The position numbers and the translations under genes are program-made. From Novosphingobium sp. ERN07 (GTDB lineage Bacteria; Pseudomonadota; Alphaproteobacteria; Sphingomonadales; Sphingomonadaceae), in assembly GCF_012641335.1 (NCBI RefSeq), contig NZ_JABAID010000004.1, forward strand, positions 1 to 64,000: a stretch of 64,000 bases of DNA, given 5' to 3'. Of this stretch, positions 20,100 through 29,528 are shown piece after piece (positions within the stretch are counted from its first letter, which is position 1; the number at the start of each line of letters is the position of its first letter). The notes beneath the pieces were generated by a model, which was not told the DNA's origin, ran no database searches, and was given only the letters and a program-made list of their open reading frames with translations.

Positions 20100-21569
20100 T
20101 CACTGTTCCCTGGCGGCAAGCGAACGCACGATCGCGCCCAGACCCACCGAATTCGACCCCTTGACGAGCAGGGCATCACCCCCACGCACGCCATCGGCCG
20201 CAAGACATTCCGCCGCGTCGGCCGCTGTCTGCACATGCGCCACATCGATTCTACCGGCAAGCGAGGCAGAGCCGCTTTTCCCCAAGGCATCGGCAAGTGC
20301 CGCCATTTCGGCTCCTACCAGAATCAGCCGATCAACCTTGCCCTCGGCCACAGGCCCGGCAAGCTCGGCATGGTAGCGAGCCTCTTCAGCTCCAAGCTCA
20401 CGCATCGCACCAAGGATGGCGACGCGGCGCGTGGCTGGCGTCTGCCCAAGCTGGCGCAAGGTAACCGCCATCGACGCTGGGTTGGCGTTATAGCTTTCGT
20501 CGATCAACAGGGCTTTGCCCGAGCCATCGCCGCCGCTGGCCGGAATGGCATGGCGCGCGCCGCGCCCTGCCAGCCCCTCCATCTCGGCAAGGGCAAGCCC
20601 TGCCGCCCCCAGATCGCCGCCAATCGCCTCGACCGCAGCCATGATCGCCAGTGAATTGGCCACCCAGTGTTCACCCGGCTGCCCAATTGTGTAGCAAACC
20701 TTGCGCCCACCCAAATCAGCGGTCACCAGCGTGCCGCCGCCCGATGCAGCCACGGCATCGAGCAACCGCACGTCTGCGTCGGCATGGCGCCCAAAGGCGA
20801 CCACGCGCGCTGCATGCTGCGCCGCTTTAGCCTTCAGTCGGCCAAAATGCGGGCTGTCCGCCGGGATGATCGCCACGCCGCCCGGTTCAAGCCCTTCGAA
20901 GATTTCGCCCTTGGCATCGGCAATGGCTTCTTCGCCGGAGAAGTGGCCGATGTGCGCGGGTGCGATTGTCGTAACGATGGCCACGTGCGGGCGGACCATG
21001 CGGGTGAGTGCCGCCAGTTCGCCTTCATGGTTCATCCCCATCTCGAACACGCCGAAACGGGTGGAGGCAGGCATCCGCGCAAGGCTGAGCGGAACGCCGA
21101 CGTGGTTGTTGTAGCTTTTGACCGAGCGATGTGCCCGCCCCCTGCTGGCACGGTCGAGCGCGGCATAGAGCGCTTCTTTGACCCCGGTTTTCCCCGCCGA
21201 ACCGGTAACGCCGATTATCCCTGCGTCGACACGGGCACGCGCGTGGCGTCCCAGTGCCTCCAGCGCAGCCATCGTATCGGGCACGATAACATGCGCGCCA
21301 AAGGGCGCGTGTTCCACTACCGCACCTGCGGCACCTCGTCCGTATGCGCCTTCAAGAAAACGGTGGCCGTCGGAACTTTCGCCCTTCAGCGCAAAGAACA
21401 GATCGCCTTCGACGACTTCCCGGCTATCGATTTCCACGCCCGATACTGCAAACGGCGCACTGGCGCGGCCGCCTATGGCCTGTGCGATTTCGCTGCTCGT
21501 CCACAGCGCAAGACCCGCCGCATCGGACGGGTCTTCAGGCCATTCTATCAGCGCGGGATGAGCGGTCAT
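20100..21569 (-). CDS. murF: UDP-N-acetylmuramoyl-tripeptide--D-alanyl-D-alanine ligase
   Basis: Last Mur ligase, adding D-Ala-D-Ala to the UDP-MurNAc-tripeptide. Motifs: VSGVEIDSREVVEGDLFFAL (substrate domain), GVTGSAGKTGVKEAL (P-loop) and LLIDESYNANPASM (MurF signature). The ATG at 21569 is preferred because it overlaps the murE stop as ATGA; an ATG three codons upstream (21578) also exists. Length 489 aa. Confidence 0.95.
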   Translation of the reverse strand: MTAHPALIEWPEDPSDAAGLALWTSSEIAQAIGGRASAPFAVSGVEIDSREVVEGDLFFALKGESSDGHRFLEGAYGRGAAGAVVEHAPFGAHVIVPDTMAALEALGRHARARVDAGIIGVTGSAGKTGVKEALYAALDRASRGRAHRSVKSYNNHVGVPLSLARMPASTRFGVFEMGMNHEGELAALTRMVRPHVAIVTTIAPAHIGHFSGEEAIADAKGEIFEGLEPGGVAIIPADSPHFGRLKAKAAQHAARVVAFGRHADADVRLLDAVAASGGGTLVTADLGGRKVCYTIGQPGEHWVANSLAIMAAVEAIGGDLGAAGLALAEMEGLAGRGARHAIPASGGDGSGKALLIDESYNANPASMAVTLRQLGQTPATRRVAILGAMRELGAEEARYHAELAGPVAEGKVDRLILVGAEMAALADALGKSGSASLAGRIDVAHVQTAADAAECLAADGVRGGDALLVKGSNSVGLGAIVRSLAAREQ

Positions 21570-23014
21570 GTCGTACACTCCCTGGCGACTTCAACATCGT
21601 CGAACGGCAACACGCGCACCGCATCGCCCCGGCCCACGATCTGGCCCTGTTCGTGGCCTTTGCCTGCAACCAGCACGATATCGTCGCGCCCAGCATCAGC
21701 AATGGCGGCAGCGATGGCGCTGCGGCGATCACCGATCTCGCGCGCCTTGTCATCGCACCCGCCCAGCACGGCAGCGCGAATATCGGCGGGATCTTCCCCG
21801 CGCGGATTGTCATCGGTGACAATGACCACATCGGACCCGACACAGGCAGCGTGTCCCATTTCCGGCCGCTTTCCGCCATCACGATCCCCGCCTGCGCCGA
21901 ACACCGTGATCAGACGCCCTTTCACGTGCGGGCGCAGCGCCGCAATCGCCGCCTCAATCGCGTCGGGCGTATGTGCATAATCAACATAGACCGGCGCGCC
22001 CGCACGATTGATCGCCGCACGCTCAAGCCGCCCACGCACTGGCTGCAAGCGCCCAAGGGCATCGAACACTTTTTCAGGCTCACTGCCCGAAGCGATAGCC
22101 AGTCCGGCCGACACCAGTGCGTTGGCGGCCTGATAAGCCCCGATCAGCGGCAGCACGATCTTGCGCGGCTTGCCTTGCCATTCGATGTCCAGCGTCTGCC
22201 CAAGCTGCGTCGGCGCGCGCCCGGTCAGACGGATCGATGAACCGCCTGCCCCGACCGTAAACAGATCCAGCCCGCGTGCCCGCGCATGGGCCGCAGCGCG
22301 TTCAGACCATTCGTCGTCCATCCAGACGACTGCCGTGCCGCCATCGACCACAACATGATCGAACAGCCGCATCTTGGCCGCGAAGTAATCCTCCATCGTC
22401 GCATGATAATCGAGGTGATCGCGGCTGAGGTTGGTAAACGCCCCTGCCACCACGCGCAGGCCTTCGTTGCGATACTGTGAAAGACCGTGGCTTGACGCTT
22501 CATAGGCAACATGCGTCACGCCTTCGCGCGCGAGGCCGGTCATATTGGAAAGGAAGGTCACGATATCGGGCGTTGTCAGTCCGGTCGAAACACTTTCGTC
22601 CGCTGTTGTAACGCCCAGCGTACCGATAGAGGCAGCAGATCGTCCGGCCATGCGCCAAATCTGGCGCGTCATCTCTACTGTTGAGGTCTTGCCGTTGGTG
22701 CCTGTCACCGCCACCACGGTTTCGGGCACAGGCTGGAAAAACTGCGCAGCCAGCGCGGCAAAGGCCTGACGCGGCTCTGCCGCTGCAACATGGACCGCCC
22801 CTTCAACACGCGCTTCAGGACGGGCGACCACGGCGACAGCGCCAGCCTTTACGGCATCGGCAATAAAATCCTCGCCATTGAAACGCACACCGGGAAACGC
22901 ACCGAACACCGTGCCAGGAGCGACTTTGCGGTGATCGATGGCAAAGCCGGTCACGTTAACGTCACCGCCCTCAGCCAAGTGCCCCACCTTTTCAAGAATG
23001 GTGGCCAGCTTCAT
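21566..23014 (-). CDS. murE: UDP-N-acetylmuramoyl-L-alanyl-D-glutamate--2,6-diaminopimelate ligase
   Basis: Adds the third residue of the stem peptide. The P-loop is VTGTNGKTSTVEM, and the C-terminal DDNPRGEDP carries the DNPR motif that selects meso-diaminopimelate rather than lysine, so the cell wall is probably of the mDAP type. Length 482 aa; start and stop overlap ftsI and murF by four bases. Confidence 0.97.
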   Translation of the reverse strand: MKLATILEKVGHLAEGGDVNVTGFAIDHRKVAPGTVFGAFPGVRFNGEDFIADAVKAGAVAVVARPEARVEGAVHVAAAEPRQAFAALAAQFFQPVPETVVAVTGTNGKTSTVEMTRQIWRMAGRSAASIGTLGVTTADESVSTGLTTPDIVTFLSNMTGLAREGVTHVAYEASSHGLSQYRNEGLRVVAGAFTNLSRDHLDYHATMEDYFAAKMRLFDHVVVDGGTAVVWMDDEWSERAAAHARARGLDLFTVGAGGSSIRLTGRAPTQLGQTLDIEWQGKPRKIVLPLIGAYQAANALVSAGLAIASGSEPEKVFDALGRLQPVRGRLERAAINRAGAPVYVDYAHTPDAIEAAIAALRPHVKGRLITVFGAGGDRDGGKRPEMGHAACVGSDVVIVTDDNPRGEDPADIRAAVLGGCDDKAREIGDRRSAIAAAIADAGRDDIVLVAGKGHEQGQIVGRGDAVRVLPFDDVEVARECTT

Positions 23015-24756
23015 TCACCGTCTCCGTTTCCGACCAGCGGCGAAAGGTCGGAAATATCGATATCGCGCGTATCGTCGGGCACCACGCCAAGGAATGGACC
23101 GATGCGCGGCACCACGCGCCCTACGATCGGCGCGGCATTCCATGCCGCCGTGCGCTGATACGATGTCGCCGCCGTGCCTTTAGGCTCGTCAAGCATGGCA
23201 ATCACTACATAGCGCGGCTTGTCCATCGGAAAGGCGGCAGCGAAGGTGGCCACCAACGAAGTGCGGTTGTAACCGCCCTTGCCACCCGGCTTTTCGGCCG
23301 AACCGGTCTTGCCCCCAACGCGAAAGCCGGGCGCGTTCGCCGTCTTGCCGGTGCCATCCACCACGATCATCCGCAACAACTGCCGCATCCGCGCGCTGGT
23401 CGATGCCTTGAACACGCGGCGGCCTTCGGGCGCTTTGGCCGGATCGACCTTGAACAACGTCGCCGGACGCCACACTCCGCCATTGACCATCGCTGCATAA
23501 GCTGCGGCAAGATGCAGCGGGGTAACGGCGATACCGTGACCATAACTGACCGTCATCGTCGTAATGCGCGCCCATTCACCCGTCTTTTCATGGCCGCGCG
23601 GCCAGAGCGGGAAGCCACGCGCGGGCAGTTCGATATAAGGGCGCTCGTTCATGCCAAGCGCCGCCATCGTCTTTTTCAGGCCCGGCCCGCCCAGCTTGTC
23701 AGCCACTTGGGCGGTGACGATGTTGGATGAATGGATCAGCGCTTCAGGCACGTTGAGCGACGCGCCGAAAGGATGGCTGTCACGAATGCGGAAGCCACCG
23801 ATTTCCAACGGGCGATTGGCGGGATACCGCACCGAAAGATCGGTGATGACGCCCGCATCGATTGCCGCAGCAACCGACAGCGGCTTGAACGTGGACCCCA
23901 GTTCGTAAACCTGATTGGTGACCTTGTTGAACACCAGATCGTTGTAAGCCATGTCCGAACGGTTCGGATTGAATGAAGGCAGCGAGGCCAGCGCCACGAT
24001 CTCACCCGTATCGACATCAAGAACGATGCCCGCCGCACCCTTGGCTTCGGTTTCAAGCATACCCCGGCCAAGTTCGTCTTCAAGCGCCCCCTGTGCGCGC
24101 ATGTCGATCGAGAGGGCGACCGGTTGGCCGCGCTGTGCCGGATCAAGCAGTTGCTTTTCCAGCACCTGCTCCATGCCGACATGGCCTTTGCCTTCGCCAT
24201 CAACATAGCCAAGCACATGTGCGCCAAGCGATCCTTGCGGGTAATAACGCTGGTTTTCGCGCGGGAATTCAAGCGCTGGTTCGCCCAACGCGAAAATGCG
24301 GTTCGCCTCTTCTGGCATGACCCGGCGGATCAGATAGCTGGGCTTATCGGATTTAAGACGGCGCAGCAGATCGTTGTAATCGGCATCGGGAAAAATCTGC
24401 ATCAGGGCCGATGCAACCTCCTCAGGCGATTTGACGAGGGGCTGACCGCTAGCCCCGAAAGCCTTGGGATTGTACCACAAAGCATAGGCCGGAAACGCGC
24501 GCGCCAGCGGCACACCATTGCGATCAGTGATCTCGCCACGCGGCGGCAGCAACGCTTCGGCCAACGAACGGCGTTCAGGCGCATCCTCGAAGAAGCCAAG
24601 CTGCAGGATGCGCACGAAAGCAGCAACGCCTGCCAGCAGGAACAAGGATGCAACCAGCAGCACGCGCATTTTCGCCTCGACCAGCGAACGCTGGCGAACG
24701 TTGGCGAGTTTGACGCGGCCCGATGCGATTGCGGCTGAAGCAGTGAGTGCGTTCAC
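23011..24756 (-). CDS. ftsI: septal peptidoglycan transpeptidase FtsI (PBP3)
   Basis: Class B penicillin-binding protein that cross-links septal peptidoglycan and works with FtsW. It has a short cytoplasmic N-terminus, one transmembrane helix (VLLVASLFLLAGVAAFV, about residues 31-47), a pedestal domain and the transpeptidase domain with SxxK (GSTFKPL), SxN (HSSNIVT) and KTG (VGGKTGSAEKPGG). The start is a GTG at 24756 overlapping the ftsL TGA (GTGA). Length 581 aa. Confidence 0.97.
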   Translation of the reverse strand: MNALTASAAIASGRVKLANVRQRSLVEAKMRVLLVASLFLLAGVAAFVRILQLGFFEDAPERRSLAEALLPPRGEITDRNGVPLARAFPAYALWYNPKAFGASGQPLVKSPEEVASALMQIFPDADYNDLLRRLKSDKPSYLIRRVMPEEANRIFALGEPALEFPRENQRYYPQGSLGAHVLGYVDGEGKGHVGMEQVLEKQLLDPAQRGQPVALSIDMRAQGALEDELGRGMLETEAKGAAGIVLDVDTGEIVALASLPSFNPNRSDMAYNDLVFNKVTNQVYELGSTFKPLSVAAAIDAGVITDLSVRYPANRPLEIGGFRIRDSHPFGASLNVPEALIHSSNIVTAQVADKLGGPGLKKTMAALGMNERPYIELPARGFPLWPRGHEKTGEWARITTMTVSYGHGIAVTPLHLAAAYAAMVNGGVWRPATLFKVDPAKAPEGRRVFKASTSARMRQLLRMIVVDGTGKTANAPGFRVGGKTGSAEKPGGKGGYNRTSLVATFAAAFPMDKPRYVVIAMLDEPKGTAATSYQRTAAWNAAPIVGRVVPRIGPFLGVVPDDTRDIDISDLSPLVGNGDGE

Positions 24757-25475
24757 GTGGCAGCCTTAGCCTCCTTGCCCTTGATGGCGCGAGAGGCCGT
24801 GACCGGCTTGGCGACCTTCGCCTTGGACTTATCCGCAACCGCGACGGCCTTGCCGCCCTTTTCGGCTTTCTTGGTCGTCGGCTTGGCCACGGCCGGCTTC
24901 TTCGCAGGGGGGTGATTCGGCTCTTCCTTCTCGGAAGCCGTCTCTTTGCGCACCGGCTTGCGCGGGCGCGAATCCACCACTTTGCCAAGGCGCTCGTTCA
25001 ACGTCTCGACAGCCTCATCGTGATCGACCTTGGTCACTTTTGCTTCCGCCGGAACTGCGGGCTTATCGCCAAGCTGTTTACCCGACAGCGGCGAAACCAT
25101 TGCGGGGAAGCCCGCCGAAGCGATGACGCTATCATCCACGCTGGCTACACGGATCGGCGCGGGGGCATCCGGCATGGCGGGAACGCTCAACGCTGCAAGT
25201 TGCCGTTCGCCTTCCAGATATTGCCCGGCAACGGGCGCGGCATAGCCGAACTCGACATCGTTCCAGACTTTGAGCTGCTGCTGGTTCGAACGGGTCTCGA
25301 ACTCGGTTTCGAGATAGAGCTTTTCCTGCTTGAGCGCGACGATCCGCGCTTCGGCATGGTGGATCTGGCTGCGCAGCGCGTTGACTCGGAAGGCCAGAAC
25401 CAGCACCACCGCAAAGCACAGCCCCAGCAGCACCAGCCAGCCGACCGAACGGAGGCGATTGGCAGGCGCGATCAT
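24753..25475 (-). CDS. ftsL: FtsL-like cell division protein with a long basic tail
   Basis: Assigned from position (between rsmH and ftsI) and topology: a short N-terminus, one transmembrane helix ([19 protein letters not shown], about residues 11-29) and a coiled-coil-like segment ([29 protein letters not shown]). FtsL forms a complex with FtsB and FtsQ that activates FtsWI. At 240 residues it is about twice the usual size: after the coiled coil comes a linker and then, from about residue 140, a tail very rich in Lys, Ala and Pro. In the normal topology that tail is periplasmic. Four-base overlaps with both neighbours. Confidence 0.85.
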   Translation of the reverse strand: MIAPANRLRSVGWLVLLGLCFAVVLVLAFRVNALRSQIHHAEARIVALKQEKLYLETEFETRSNQQQLKVWNDVEFGYAAPVAGQYLEGERQLAALSVPAMPDAPAPIRVASVDDSVIASAGFPAMVSPLSGKQLGDKPAVPAEAKVTKVDHDEAVETLNERLGKVVDSRPRKPVRKETASEKEEPNHPPAKKPAVAKPTTKKAEKGGKAVAVADKSKAKVAKPVTASRAIKGKEAKAAT

Positions 25476-26479
25476 GCCGCTGTCCTCCCGCCAAAGACCC
25501 GCGCAGGCGCGGCAGTACGCTTTGCCCAGCGCAATGTGGCAGAGCGCGCGCGGGGATTGTGCGCTTCCTCTTCAACCGTAGGACGAATTGCCCCGGACGG
25601 CTTTTCGAACACCGCAACCGGCTTTGCCGAAAGCTGCGGCAAGTGACGCGACCCGGCAGGAAGCGCCCCTGCTGCTTCGCGCAGGAACTGCTTGACGATG
25701 CGGTCCTCAAGACTGTGGAAGCTCACCACAACGATGCGGCCACCCGGCACCAGCACCTTTTCCGCTGCGGCCAGACCTTCCATCAGCTCGTCCAGTTCGC
25801 CGTTCACATGGATGCGCACGGCCTGAAAGCTACGGGTTGCAGGGTCTTTCGGCGCTTTCGGCCCCTTCATATCAGGGCGATAGCCAAGCGCCTTGCGCAC
25901 GACATTGGCGAACTGGGCGGTGGTTGTCAGCGGGCGGGCAGCGACGATGGCGCGGGCGATCCGACGCGATTGGCGTTCTTCGCCAAAGCGATAGAGCACA
26001 TCCGCTATGTCTTCCTCACTGGATTCATTCAGGAAATCCGCCGCTGTTGGACCGTCCTGTGACATTCGCATGTCTAACGGGCCATCCGACGAAAACGCAA
26101 ACCCGCGCGCGGCCTGATCCAGTTGCATGGAACTTACGCCGATATCGAAAACCACACCCTGAACGCCCGCAATTCCGGCATCGGCAAGTCCTTCTGCCAG
26201 TTCGGAAAAGCGGCGAGGGTGGAGAACCAGACGAGGATCTTTTCCACAGGTTTCTCCCCAGAGCTGTCCAGCGGCAATCGCATCAGGATCACGGTCGAAA
26301 GCGTGGACGGTCGCGCCCGATTCCAGCAGGCGGCGCGTATAGCCGCCAGCACCGAACGTGGCATCGACGATCAGGTCTCCGGGTTTCGGATCAAGCGCGA
26401 CAACAACTTCATCGAGCAGAACCGGAATGTGGGGGGATTTGGCCAAGCCAGAGTGGGGAACAGAGGCGGCTGCGGTCAC
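25472..26479 (-). CDS. rsmH: 16S rRNA (cytosine1402-N4)-methyltransferase
   Basis: Methylates N4 of C1402 in 16S rRNA. Motifs: [10 protein letters not shown] at the start of the conserved region, the SAM-binding [14 protein letters not shown] and [15 protein letters not shown] near the C-terminus. I chose the GTG at 26479 (335 aa) because it overlaps the mraZ TGA (GTGA) and has AAGGGGA about 8 bases upstream; the frame extends to 26521 without a better site. Confidence 0.95.
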   Translation of the reverse strand: MTAAASVPHSGLAKSPHIPVLLDEVVVALDPKPGDLIVDATFGAGGYTRRLLESGATVHAFDRDPDAIAAGQLWGETCGKDPRLVLHPRRFSELAEGLADAGIAGVQGVVFDIGVSSMQLDQAARGFAFSSDGPLDMRMSQDGPTAADFLNESSEEDIADVLYRFGEERQSRRIARAIVAARPLTTTAQFANVVRKALGYRPDMKGPKAPKDPATRSFQAVRIHVNGELDELMEGLAAAEKVLVPGGRIVVVSFHSLEDRIVKQFLREAAGALPAGSRHLPQLSAKPVAVFEKPSGAIRPTVEEEAHNPRARSATLRWAKRTAAPARVFGGRTAA

Positions 26480-26982
26480 TTGCGCTTCCCCTTTGCAGCT
26501 TCGGCCATCTTGGCACGGCAACCGGCCTGCGCGCCTTCCCAGCCCGCGCCCTGCTCAAACAGGATACGCGGATTCCAGATGGTGATCTGACGCCCACCGC
26601 CATGAAAGTAGAGGCCATCCTCCACTTCGCCCAGTTCGGACAGGTAATCAGGCAGGACGAACCGCCCGCTTTCGTCGAAGCTGGCGCGATAGAAGCCATA
26701 GACCTGCGCCTCAGCCATATCGCGATCAAAATCGAGGCCAAGGCGCAGCTTCTTCTCTTCCTCGCGATCAATCTCGGCGGCGAAGTCGGCAAGGCGGGAC
26801 AGGCCGAATCCGGTCAGACAAGGCAGACGGGGGTGCTTGTCGAGACAGAGGATGCGCTGATTCGAAGACGCAGCGTGAATGTCGGCGCGGAAGTCGGCAG
26901 GCAGGACGAAACGGCCCTTTTCGCCGCGTGGCGAAAAGCCCTGTCCTACCAGATTTACCGGCCCTCCTGCCACGCTGGACAC
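26476..26982 (-). CDS. mraZ: transcriptional regulator MraZ
   Basis: DNA-binding protein that, in other bacteria, represses its own division and cell-wall operon. The 168 residues contain two SpoVT/AbrB-like halves, each with the family motif: [13 protein letters not shown] near residue 21 and [12 protein letters not shown] in the middle. The exact start is uncertain: GTG codons at 26982 and 26973 are both possible, and an AGGAGGG sequence lies inside the frame with no standard start codon at the right distance. First gene of the cluster, preceded by the putative operator at 27092-27137. Confidence 0.92.
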   Translation of the reverse strand: MSSVAGGPVNLVGQGFSPRGEKGRFVLPADFRADIHAASSNQRILCLDKHPRLPCLTGFGLSRLADFAAEIDREEEKKLRLGLDFDRDMAEAQVYGFYRASFDESGRFVLPDYLSELGEVEDGLYFHGGGRQITIWNPRILFEQGAGWEGAQAGCRAKMAEAAKGKRK

Positions 26983-27091
26983 CCCGCTCGCGGACGCAAA
27001 ACTCCTCTTCTCGGCCCCGCGCTTTCACGCAAAGCCGACTCATCCCCCGTGGATGCGACTGGAGTTCGTCCCGATGAGCCATATTACTAAC

Positions 27092-27137
27092 GCGGGAGTG
27101 TGCGGGCGAAAAGGGGAAAATGCGGGATTTTGCGGAC
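27092..27137. promoter_or_regulatory. probable MraZ operator: five direct repeats of exact 10-bp period
   Basis: Units begin at 27092, 27102, 27112, 27122 and 27132: GCGGGA, GCGGGC, AGGGGA, GCGGGA, GCGGAC, each followed by four variable bases. MraZ of other bacteria is known to bind three or more TGGG/GTGGG-type repeats at about one helical turn, upstream of mraZ. Here the repeats read G-rich on the plus strand, opposite to the direction of mraZ transcription. Possible -10 elements lie on either side (TAATAT on the minus strand near 27080-27087, or CATAACT near 27139-27147); neither is certain. Confidence 0.62.
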
Positions 27138-27296
27138 TAGTTATGATTCCGTAGCATTTTTTCTATTCCTTATCGGATCAGTAACCATAGTCTGCCGCAA
27201 ATAGTGGCACGCAAAAGCCTTGGAATCGCGATGTCTTGGATTGGAAGCATGTGTATGGCTGCCATTCTGCCCGCAGTTTCCCGCAAGCGCGCCAGA

Positions 27297-28031
27297 TCAA
27301 TCGGCCGCAGCTTCGTCAAACAGGCGACGAAGCGCTGAAATCCGGGCGCCACCGTTGGCTGCGCGCTCCAGCAGCGCGGCGTCGGCAACCAGGACAGCCC
27401 GCCCTTTCCCCACCTGACACCGCGCGATCAGGCCATTCTGGCCGATCAGACAGGCTGCATCGTGCCCGCCAGCAACAAGGCCGAATTCGCCCGAAAGGTT
27501 GACCGGGACATGCTCGCCCGCACTTTCCCGCTCACCAGAAGGCTGCGCATCATCAAAGCGCAGTTGCAGCCCCCATCGCGCGAGTATCGGTGAGATCAGC
27601 ACCACATCCTGCGGTCTGCGACGGTCACCCAGCGGAAACGCGCTTTCTTCGGTAAGCATCGGATCAGCAAAGAGCAGCAGCCTGCCGCCACCGCGCAACC
27701 ATGCGTCCAGCGCAACGTTTTCGTCCGGTGCCAACGGGCGCGGCTGGGCCACCATCAGCACATCAATGTGAGCAAGGTCGAGAAGCGTATCAAGCGGGAC
27801 CACCGTGCCGCGATCTTCCAGCACGGCCCGCGCCCAATGCGGCTGGTCTTTGGCATCAAGAAGTTCATCAAGAGCCGCCGCTTCATTCCACAGGATCGGC
27901 AGACTGGTAAATAACCCGATACGCCGATCAGGCTGCGCGAAGGGTGAACTCGCCCGCCACGATACAATCGCAACCAGCACAGCAACGACGGCCAGAACAC
28001 ACCACAACGCCTTCCGGCGAGCCAAGCGCAT
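27297..28031 (-). CDS. GldG-like (ABC-type auxiliary domain) membrane protein
   Basis: A 244-residue protein with an N-terminal transmembrane anchor (ALWCVLAVVAVLVAIVSW) and a soluble part resembling the GldG / ABC-transporter auxiliary domain: FTSLPILWNE, DVLMVAQPRPLAPDENVALDAWLRGGGRLLLFADP, and a final VGKGRAVLVADAALLE. Such domains usually accompany an ATPase and a permease of GldA/GldF type, which are absent here. The ATG at 28031 overlaps the stop of the upstream gene (TGATG), so the two are coupled. Function unknown. Confidence 0.65.
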   Translation of the reverse strand: MRLARRKALWCVLAVVAVLVAIVSWRASSPFAQPDRRIGLFTSLPILWNEAAALDELLDAKDQPHWARAVLEDRGTVVPLDTLLDLAHIDVLMVAQPRPLAPDENVALDAWLRGGGRLLLFADPMLTEESAFPLGDRRRPQDVVLISPILARWGLQLRFDDAQPSGERESAGEHVPVNLSGEFGLVAGGHDAACLIGQNGLIARCQVGKGRAVLVADAALLERAANGGARISALRRLFDEAAAD

Positions 28032-28447
28032 CAAGGCTGCGGCGCGCGAACCGTGGGCGCAGGCGTGGGTGGCGGCGCGGGGGATATCGCCACAGTTGGC
28101 TTTTCGCCGGTCGTCACGGGAAGTTGCGGGGCAACACCCATATCAGCAAGCGGGTCTTTTGCCGAAGTCTCGCTCGCCTCGATCACCGGCGCGCCGGTAT
28201 TCACCGCGCTGGCATCGATGAACTTGGCACGGTCCATGATGACGTTGGCAAGGCTGACCAGCAACAGCATCCCGGCCAGACCGAACATGCCCACCTGCAA
28301 TCGATGCACCGCCTGCGCCCGCAGTTCACGCCGCCCGGGCGGAACATAGGCCAGCATACTGACTGTCGCAGCATGTTCGGCAGCCACCTGCTCCGCCACG
28401 ATATTGGCGGGAGCCTTGCTTGCCGATCGGGAGCCAAAAAGCGCCAT
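28031..28447 (-). CDS. hypothetical single-pass membrane protein
   Basis: 138 residues, no family recognised. A cytoplasmic N-terminal half with several charged residues (PPGRRELRAQAVHRLQV) is followed by one transmembrane helix (GMFGLAGMLLLVSLANVIM, about residues 53-71) and a Pro/Thr/Ala-rich extracytoplasmic tail. Coupled to the GldG-like gene and only 18 bases after cysK, so the three may be one transcription unit. Confidence 0.6.
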   Translation of the reverse strand: MALFGSRSASKAPANIVAEQVAAEHAATVSMLAYVPPGRRELRAQAVHRLQVGMFGLAGMLLLVSLANVIMDRAKFIDASAVNTGAPVIEASETSAKDPLADMGVAPQLPVTTGEKPTVAISPAPPPTPAPTVRAPQP

Positions 28448-28465
28448 AACGAGCCTTTTAGCGCA

Positions 28466-29461
28466 TTACTCCAGCCAAGGGAACACCGGCAGTCCCTTCA
28501 CCCTCAACCATTCGGCATTGTAGAGCGAAGACAGGTAACGAAAGCCGGTATCGCACAGGATGGTGACCACGCGGCTGCCTGGCCCAAGGCGCTTTGCCAG
28601 CGCCACAGCCCCTGCCACGTTGATGCCGCTCGACAGGCCAAGGCACAGCCCTTCATCAGCGAGCAGACGCTCAACCCAGTACAGGCCTTCCTCGTCAGAG
28701 ATGCGGAACTGCGTGTCGATCGGCGCGCCATCGAGGTTGGCAGTAATCCGCCCTTGCCCGATGCCTTCGGCCACCGAAGAGCCTTCGGCCTTCAGTTCGC
28801 CATTGGCGTAGTAGTTGTAGAGCGCGGCCCCGTGCGGATCGGTCAGCGCGATGGTGATGTTCTCATCAAAAGCCTTGAGGCCAAGGCCCACGCCCGCGAT
28901 GGTGCCACCGGTGCCGGCAGCGCAGGTAAACCCGTCGATGCGGTGCTCCATCTGCTCCCAGATTTCGGGCGCGGTGCTTTCGATATGGGCGCGACGGTTG
29001 GCGATATTGTCGAACTGATTGGCCCAGACCGCGCCTTCGGTCTCCTCGGCAATACGGCGCGAGGTGTGGACGAAGTGGCCTGGGTTCGAAAACGGCGCAG
29101 CAGGCACCAGCACGAGTTCTGCCCTCAGCGCGCGCAGGGTGTCCATCTTTTCGCGCGATTGCGTTTCGGGCATCACGATGACCGACTTGTATCCGCGCGC
29201 ATTGGCCATCAGCGCAAGGCCGATGCCGGTGTTGCCCGCCGTGCCTTCAACAATGGTGCCACCGGGCTGCAATACCCCGCGTTCCTCGGCATCGCGCACG
29301 ATCCACAGCGCGGCCCGGTCTTTCACCGAAGCGCCGGGATTGGCAAATTCGCACTTGCCATAGATTTCGGCGCCTGCAGCCTCGCTCGGCCCTTTCAACA
29401 GGACGAGCGGCGTGTTGCCGATGAGGGAAATAGTATCGGGTGCAATCGCTGGAGCCATCAT
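28466..29461 (-). CDS. cysK: cysteine synthase A (O-acetylserine sulfhydrylase)
   Basis: PLP enzyme that makes cysteine from O-acetylserine and sulfide. Motifs: IGNTPLVLLKG, NPGASVKDRAALW (the Lys forms the PLP Schiff base) and GTAGNTGIGLALMANARGY; AGTGGTIAGVG is the phosphate-binding loop. Paired ATG codons at 29461 and 29458 are the likely start (331 aa); the frame runs further upstream into the ccmB 3' end without support. A cystathionine beta-synthase-type role cannot be excluded by sequence alone. Confidence 0.88.
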   Translation of the reverse strand: MMAPAIAPDTISLIGNTPLVLLKGPSEAAGAEIYGKCEFANPGASVKDRAALWIVRDAEERGVLQPGGTIVEGTAGNTGIGLALMANARGYKSVIVMPETQSREKMDTLRALRAELVLVPAAPFSNPGHFVHTSRRIAEETEGAVWANQFDNIANRRAHIESTAPEIWEQMEHRIDGFTCAAGTGGTIAGVGLGLKAFDENITIALTDPHGAALYNYYANGELKAEGSSVAEGIGQGRITANLDGAPIDTQFRISDEEGLYWVERLLADEGLCLGLSSGINVAGAVALAKRLGPGSRVVTILCDTGFRYLSSLYNAEWLRVKGLPVFPWLE

Positions 29462-29528
29462 GGAGCCGGAGGTAGGGGCAGTTTCAGCAATTGCCAACGA
29501 ATTTGCGCTTGCCCGGCAAAAAGCCCGA

